Shown: one piece after another, positions 57,803-64,000 of the stretch
Position numbering within the stretch: position 1 is the first letter of the stretch
Layout of the letters: the number at the start of each line of letters is the position of its first letter
Origin: Abelmoschus esculentus
Taxonomy: Eukaryota; Streptophyta; Magnoliopsida; Malvales; Malvaceae
Assembly (NCBI GenBank): GCA_035048815.1
Contig: JAUCBN010000025.1
Coordinates: 12,796,501-12,860,500, forward strand
Direction: 5' to 3'
Length of the DNA stretch: 64,000 nt
Position numbers and translations under genes: made by a program
Notes under the pieces: generated by a model
The model's database searches: none
What the model was told of the DNA's origin: nothing
Seen by the model: the letters and a program-made list of their open reading frames with translations, nothing else

Positions 57803-58679
57803 CTGCACGAAACTACAGGTTTCACTTGATATATTCTAAGGTTCATTCTCATATTACTTCTAATCGATCCTAAAGCATTCCTACCTGATATTATGATTAT
57901 TTGGAGTGTTTTAACATCAATTTCCAGTCATTAAACACACTAACACAAATTCCACCATTAAAGATTATTAAGCTATAAACCAAGCACACATGCACAAGAT
58001 CTACATGATTGCTATCTACCATGAAATGCATGATAATTAGAAGAGTTGGGAGTACCAACCTTGAGCTAAAACAGCAACAAACCCGAGCTCCACACCACTT
58101 CAAGCTTTTCCTCTTCCAAAGCTTGATGATGTCTCACAAGCCTCTTTCTCTACAAGAGAAAGATAAACAACGAATTAGCAACGCCTTGGGATGATTCTTG
58201 ATCCTAAAACGCTAGAGAAACTCAGATTTCAAGCCCTCAAAACTCAAACTCGGACCAAACCCTAAACCCCCTCATAAACCCTCATCTTCACCAAACCAAT
58301 ACATATTTACCTATTTTAAAAGATCTCTAACAGCCCTACATCCTCCCCTTTAGCTCTAAAATGAGAATCCAAAGCAAACAAGCAAAGATCCAACCTTTGG
58401 CTAAACTCTTACCTATGTTGAGATGGGAAGAAGATGGGAGAAAAGCTTAATTCATGACCTTACTTCTCTGCAGAAAAACTAACACTCTTAACCCCTCTTG
58501 TCCTTTAATTATGCATTTACAAAAAAGCCCCCAACTAACAACTCATAAGCCCAACAACCAAACAAGAGCAACAACCAAACAAGCCCAACAAGGCCCAACT
58601 ACACAAACCTGGTGCCCAACACCGAAGCCCAAATCCCTTGGGTTAACCCGACACTCGGATTCGAATCTGGATCGTGACA

Positions 58680-58697
58680 ACTCTCCCCTCCTTAAAG
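58680..58697 (-). other. Polypurine tract of the chromovirus
   Basis: On the minus strand AAGGAGGGGAGAGT directly before TGTCACGATCC. It follows the typical CGAGGACGAAATTT phrase. Confidence 0.9.
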
Positions 58698-61674
58698 AAA
58701 ATTTCGTCCTCGAAATTTACCTATCAAGAAGAGAATAGGATACTGAGCTCTCATGTCCTTTTCCGCTTCCCATGTTGCTTCTTCGATTCCATGATTCCTC
58801 CACAACACTTTTACCAAAGGTATGCACTTGTTACGAAGCTCTTTAACTCCTCTATCCAAGATTCCGATAGGCCTTTCCTCGTAAGCCAAATCTGCATTGA
58901 CTTCTATTTTCTCAAGTTGAACCACATGAAGGATCGAAACGATAGCGCCTTAACATAGACACGTGGAACACATTGTGTATACGTGTCAACTCTAGAGGCA
59001 AAGCTAGCCGATAAGCTACCGTTCCAACCCTCTGAAGAACCTCATAAGGCCTTATGTACCTTGGACTTAACTTTCCTTTACGACCAAACTAGATGATCCC
59101 TTTTCATGGAGATACTTTGAGAAACACCTTCTCACCAAGCTCATACTCGATGTGCTTACGCTTCTTATCCGCATAAGCTTTCTGTTTGTCAAAAGCTGCT
59201 TGTAACCTTTCTTTGATGATCTGAACTTTTTCTTCGGTTTCCTTAACAAGCTCAGAACCCATTATCTTTCTCTTATTAAGCTTTGTCCAATACAAAGGTG
59301 TCCTACACCTACGCCCGTACAAGGCCTCAAAAGGAGCCATCTTGATGCTTGACTGATAACTGTTGTTGTAAGCAAACTCTACCAACGGTAATTGCTCCTC
59401 CCAACTATGAGCAAAGTCCACAGCACAACACCGAAGCATATCCTCTAAGATCTGGATGACTCTCTCAGATTGTTCATCTGTCTGAGCATGAAAAGTTGTA
59501 CTAAAGTACAACTTGGTATCTAAAGCCTCGTGGATAGACCTCCACAACCTCGCCGTGAACCTCATATCTCTATCTGACATGATCAAAGATGGCACACCGT
59601 GCAACCTCACTATCCCCTTGATGTACAACTGAGCCAACTTTTCTAAACTGTAGTCTATCCTTATCGGTAAGAAGTGAGCAGACTTGGTCAAACGGTCAAC
59701 TATAACCCATATAGCATCATGTTTCCTTAACGTCATCGAGAAACCGGTGACAAAGTCCATGGCCACTTGATCCCACTTCCACTATGGAATCTGGATAGGT
59801 TGAAGCAACCCTGAAGGAACTTGATGTTCCGCCTTCACTTGCTGACACGCCAAACACTTGGTCACAAACTCTAACACATCTCTTTTCATGCACGGTCACC
59901 AAAAGAAAGGACGAAGATCCTGATACATCTTGTTACTACCCGGATGAACAGAAAACTGACAACGGTGAGCTTCCCTCAAGATACGATCCCTTAGATGCTC
60001 TAAAGTTGGAACACACAACCGATCTTGAAAGTACAAGAACCCACCATCTCGTACCTCAAAGTCTAACAACTCACCTCTCTGAACAACCTCTAACTGAGCT
60101 ACCAACTCCTCGTCTAGTACTTGTGCTCTCTTTATCTCTTGAACAAGCATGGGCTCCACACGCAACTCTGCCAAAAGACCTCCGTCATCGGTCATCCTCA
60201 ACCGAGCAAACAAAGCTCTCAAGTCCGACATGGACTTTCGACACAAAGCATCGGCGACCACATTCGCCTTGCCGGGGTGATACTCTATGACACAGTCAAA
60301 GTCCTTCAACAACTCTATCCACCGACGCTGTCTCAGATTCAACTCCTTTTGGGTAAGTAGGTACTTTAAACTCTTATGGTCGGTGTAGATGTAGCATTTC
60401 TCCCCATAGAGATAATGCCTCCATATCTTCAAAGCGAAGATAACCGTCGCAAGCTCAAGATCATGCGTGGGATAGTTCCTTTCATGGGGTTTCAAATGCC
60501 TCGAGGCGTAAGCAACCACCTTACCCTCTTGCATAAGCACACAACCTAACCCATTCAAGGAAGCATCGCTAAACACCATATAATCTTTCCCCGGTTCTGG
60601 TTGTGTCAAGACCGGTGCCTCTGTGAGATAGGGTTTTAATTGCTCAAAACTTTGTTGCTTCCTCTTATTCCACACAAACGGAACACCTTTCTGGAGCAAC
60701 TTGGTTAATGGTGCCGCTATGATCGAGAAGCCTTTAACAAACCTCTTTTTGCATCCGGCAAGTCCAAGGAAGCTACGAACTTCCGATACATTCCTTGGTG
60801 GTTTCCATTCTACCACAGCTTAGATTTTCTGAGGATCCACACGGATACCATCCACTGCAACTATGTGGCCTAGAAACGTCACTTATGACAACCAGAACAC
60901 ACACTTACTAAACTTGGCGTACAAACGCCTATCCCTAAAAACCTAGAGAATAACCCTTAGGTGGTATTCATGTTCCTCCTCTGAGCGTGAATACACCAAG
61001 ATGTCGTCGATGAACACCACCACAAACTGATCTAGGTAAGGCTGAAATATCTGGTTCATCAAGTCCATAGAAGCTGCAGGTGCATTCGTGAGCCCAAACG
61101 GCATCACTAAGAACTCATGGTGCCCGTACCGCGTCCTAAAAACGGTTTTTTGGACATCCTCTTCCACCACTTTCAACTGATAGTACCCTGATCTTAGATC
61201 GATCTTAAAAAATACACGGACACCCCTCAACTGGTCAAACAGGTCATCGATCCTCGGTAAAGGGTAACGATTCTTGATCGTGACCTTGTTGAGCTGACGG
61301 TAGTCGATGCACATCCTCATCGATCCGTCCTTCTTTTTGACAAACAAAATCGGTGCTCCCTACGGTGACACACTTGGTCTAATAAAACCTATCTCAAGCA
61401 ACTCATGGATCTGTTGTTTCAACTCTCTCATCTCCGCCAATGCCATACGATACGGTGCTATGGACACTGGTGCTGTCACTGGCAATACCTCTATACGGAA
61501 CTCTAACTCACGGTCGGGAGGTAAACCGGGCAACTCCTCCGGAAACACATCGGGATACTCACAAACTATCCTCAAACACTCTAAAGCTAGACTTCCAACA
61601 CTCACATCCACAACGTGAGATAAGAAAGCCTCACAACCCTGCTGGATTAACCTCTGAGCTGCTAACGCTGACAC
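58692..61674 (-). pseudogene. Chromovirus pol: RT, RNase H, integrase, chromodomain
   Basis: One frame from 61674 to 59104 with several stops, then a frame change into 58925-58692. Reverse transcriptase: KKDGSMRMCIDYRQLNKVT, and the catalytic FIDDILVYS near 60990-61015. RNase H: VFSDASLNGLGCVLMQ and TDHKSLKYL. Integrase: zinc-binding HREAHxxxxHPG-type region (REAHRCQFSVHPG, then KCLACQQ) and the core (VAMDFVTGF to MSDRDMRFTARLW and beyond). Chromodomain: PIGILDRGVKELRNKCIPLV, then WRNHGIEEATWE. Stops include 61360 (TAG where Trp is usual: VSP*GAP), one after FFW before PCMKRD, and one in IQIP*WKWD. Most look like Trp TGG to TAG/TGA. Normal role: cDNA synthesis and targeted integration. Confidence 0.93.
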
Positions 61675-61689
61675 AACATTCGATAAACA

Positions 61690-62147
61690 CGAGTTTCTCT
61701 CCCCCTCACAACAAGCTTAGAACCATCAGCTACTCGAAGCTTCAAACTCTTAGATCTGCACCCCAAACTCGCATCGTGTTCGAACAACCAATCCATCCCA
61801 AGGATTACGTTGAACTCCTAAAATGGTAAGACCATAAGATCAGCCGGGAAGATAGATCCTTGCACCTCGATTGGACACCTCTGATAAACCTTATCCACCA
61901 ACACATCTAACCCCAACGGGCTTGTCACACGAACTCCTACCTCTAGATCCTCTACTGGTAACCCCCACTATTGCGATATCCCACTACGGATATACGAGTG
62001 GGTAGATCCCGAGTCCACAAGAGAAACTATAGGGACAAAAAACAAACTGAACGTACCTGAGATCACATCTGTCGCAACACAGTCCTCATGTGCCCTCACC
62101 GCGTACTGTTTCGCCGGTGCTCTAGTAGTGGACTGAAAGGTACCTCC
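61690..62147 (-). pseudogene. Chromovirus aspartic protease, broken
   Basis: Readable on the minus strand as SLVDSGSTHSYIRSGISQ (active-site DSG near 62010), then a stop, then VILGMDWLFEHDASLGC near 61790. Frame changes separate it from the RT frame. Confidence 0.75.
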
Positions 62148-63299
62148 TCATGCATGGCTTGCTCCGTCACGCAAGAACCCACGACCCCTTTGAGCCTGAA
62201 ACACGGTTCTCTGGGCCTGACCTGGTGGAGATGTCACAACCTTTGGGCAATCCCTCACAAAGTACTCCAAAGACCCACACTGAAAGCAAACCCTAGCATT
62301 GCCCCAACACGGTCCTCGATGATTTCGGCCACATTGGTTGCACACCTGAACACTGACACTCCGCTGCAAACCCTCTGGACATCTAGCAAAAGAAGACACA
62401 GACTGCCTCCTACGTCCCACAGACTTTGATCTCTGGTTCGACCTCGAACCTTGATTCGATACTCCTCTACTCTGGTTCCAACGGCTCTTACTCCTACTGG
62501 AGTGAGACTGAGAGTTACCCGCGTGACTCTAACTAGTTCCACCCGAGCCTCCTTGGACAACAGACGGCCCGTAGGTCAAACCCTAAACCTGCTCTAACGA
62601 CTTGGCACTAGCAACCAACTCTGAGAACACCTTAGGCGATGCAACAATGAGATAAGTCTGGATCTCTTTCCTCGGACCTCTCAAAAAGCTCTTACATCTC
62701 ATCTTCTCTGTAGCAACAAGCTTTAGAGCATACCGGCTGAACTGAAGTAACTCTTGCTCATACGCAAAGACCGAACGGTTCCCCTGAACAAGATGGGTAA
62801 AGGTAAACTGCTCCCTCATTGTGTGGATGTGAGTCTCACCCACATACTTACTTTCAAACTCCTCAAGAAAGTCCTCCCACTTTGGATGATGAGGATACCA
62901 ACCCTGTTCTACTATCTCCCACCACCCTCTCGCGTTGCCTTTCAAAAGGGACAACACACAGGACAACTTGTCTTCCGATCTCAGCCTTATCTGCCTCATT
63001 ATCCACCTTGTATCATGCAACCACTGATCAGCCTGTACGGGATTATCCTGTCTCGTACCAAAGAAGTCAACAACTCATTGCCTTCGCACCCTCTCAACCG
63101 GTGCCTCACGAGGCATAGAACATGGCTTCGGTATAGCTCTCATGATCATACGCAAGGTCTTGTTCAATTGAGCAAAGTAGTTGGCCCCTTGACCAACATC
63201 ATCATTCGATGACACCTCCTCATCGAGCTCATACTCATAGTTGGATTCTCCTCCACGAGAACCCCAACTTTTTTCCTGATCCCTCAAACGTCTTGGCAT
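62148..63299 (-). pseudogene. Chromovirus gag, broken
   Basis: Starts at the ATG 63299 (MPRRLRDQEKSWGSRGG). Capsid region: WLHDTRWIMRQIRLRSEDKL, KGNARGWWEIVEQGW, FLEEFESKYVGETH. Two zinc knuckles near the end: CNQCGRNHRGPC and CFQCGSLEYFVRDC, the second with Tyr in place of the ligand His. Stops lie near 63075, 62583 and 62148, and the middle (62421-62582) is out of frame. Normal role: capsid and RNA packaging. Confidence 0.88.
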
Positions 63300-63461
63300 A
63301 CTTAACCACTTCTGCACGAACAACAACAACAAAAAAGAGTACACCATCAAAATTTCAGCTTTTAAAGAAAGTACGATATCGGCTCGTGGGCATGTACTTG
63401 TCTGACACATATATAACACGCTAGACTCCCCTAGGGACTTCCTAGAATCAACTCAACCTAA

Positions 63462-63473
63462 GCTCTGATACCA
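63462..63473 (-). other. Primer binding site (tRNA-iMet)
   Basis: TGGTATCAGAGC on the minus strand, five bases from the LTR end. Confidence 0.93.
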
Positions 63474-63478
63474 CTAAA

Positions 63479-64000
63479 TGTAACACCCGACCCGGATGTC
63501 ACATTGGGCCTCCGGCCCAAAACCTGTATTTTAAAATTTTGTTCAAAAGCCCAACAAGTAAATCCAATTTCAAGTCCAAAATAATATCATAAAGTACAAC
63601 TCGGATAAAAGTAAATTCCAAAAGATAATAAGTAGTCGGAGCTCTAAAATATTACAAACTGTTTAAAAACATTTGAATTGAGTAAATAATAACAGAGTTA
63701 CATTACATAGGGTTCGACAAATTACTAGCCCACTACATTTCTAATTGTACTCTAACACAAAGTCGATGCTGAAATCCAAACCTTAATGGTGCTCCACGAA
63801 CCGGCTTCACCTAACCTACACACGAAAATACATTTCGAACGTTGAGCTACGAAAGCTCAATGGGTACGCCGAGCTCGGCCAACATCATGCATATCATAAG
63901 CAGTAAAGCAAAACATATAAATATCGTGCATGATATGATGATCTAGCATGCTTGCCTACCACATGACGTAAACAATGTATAATAACGGACATAGCGTATA
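63479..64000 (-). repeat. 5' LTR of the chromovirus (partial)
   Basis: The plus-strand start TGTAACACCCGACCCGGATG matches 56575. The first 520 bp are present before the window ends and differ from the other LTR at scattered positions. Confidence 0.92.

Larger units (their letters stand above)
56575..58679 (-). repeat. 3' LTR of the chromovirus
   Basis: 2105 bp. Its plus-strand start (TGTAACACCCGACCCGGATG) recurs at 63479. It contains a triple 42-bp repeat and a cluster of TATCGATA palindromes, listed separately. Confidence 0.92.
56575..64000 (-). mobile_element. Ty3/gypsy chromovirus (Tekay/Del-like), decayed, cut by window end
   Basis: On the minus strand: 5' LTR (from beyond 64000 to 63479), iMet PBS, gag, protease, RT, RNase H, integrase, chromodomain, PPT, 3' LTR (58679-56575). 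LTR termini are TGTCACGATCC and GGGTCGGGTGTTACA. The left flank is TATGA; the right flank lies outside the window. Domain order (integrase after RNase H) makes it Ty3/gypsy and the C-terminal chromodomain makes it a chromovirus. Multiple stops and two frame changes make it non-functional. Confidence 0.93.

Overview
This is plant nuclear DNA from an AT-rich, repeat-dense region of a eudicot genome. The evidence is the plant-only retrotransposon lineages (Athila-like, Tat/Ogre-like, chromovirus), tRNA-Asp and tRNA-iMet type primer binding sites, MITEs, and one small plant-type gene. Several retroelement ORFs resemble ones I associate with cotton and other Malvaceae, but that is recollection and not a proven placement. 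Only one ordinary host gene is convincing: a 153-codon intronless gene at 28202-28663. Almost everything else is nested or broken retroelement sequence. I saw no tRNA, rRNA or CRISPR array. || Layout. 28-26042 is one very large insertion: a Tat/Ogre-type element with 2.9-kb LTRs and almost no coding capacity (5-bp target duplication with one mismatch). Inside it sits an Athila-like element (5474-21470). Inside the 3' LTR of that lies a second, better preserved Athila-like element (10396-18919, perfect target duplication CATCT) and an inverted solo LTR (19638-20974, perfect duplication GTGGT). 26043-29510 is host intergenic DNA with the gene and two foldback elements. 29511-33080 is a compact element with identical-length 635-bp LTRs that encodes only Gag and protease plus an unfamiliar tail. 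33625-54016 is a cluster of four copies (two in each orientation) of one long LTR family whose ends are TGTAAC..GTTACA. One copy is a 3.2-kb solo LTR (duplication TGCAT) that was later split by a composite of two head-to-head Athila-like elements (41674-51019). Another copy carries a small LTR element (34286-36957). 54164-56574 is intergenic. 56575 to the window end is a decayed chromovirus on the minus strand with gag, protease, RT, RNase H, integrase and chromodomain. || How the parts relate. The Athila-like elements share an unusual plan: gag and protease, no reverse transcriptase or integrase, then an ORF2 resembling the putative plant transposon protein domain, then a conserved non-coding block with repeated motifs and a duplicated polypurine-tract cassette. 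They must have moved with enzymes supplied in trans. The same holds for the 3.6-kb Gag-only element and the Tat/Ogre derivative. || The most interesting object is the 2.7-kb LTR element at 34286-36957 (minus strand). Its main ORF is a chimera of three host-gene fragments: an organellar peptide chain release factor, a LanC-like (GCR2/GCL-type) protein, and HMG-CoA synthase. They are joined in one open frame without introns, which fits transduction of spliced host mRNAs by a retroelement.
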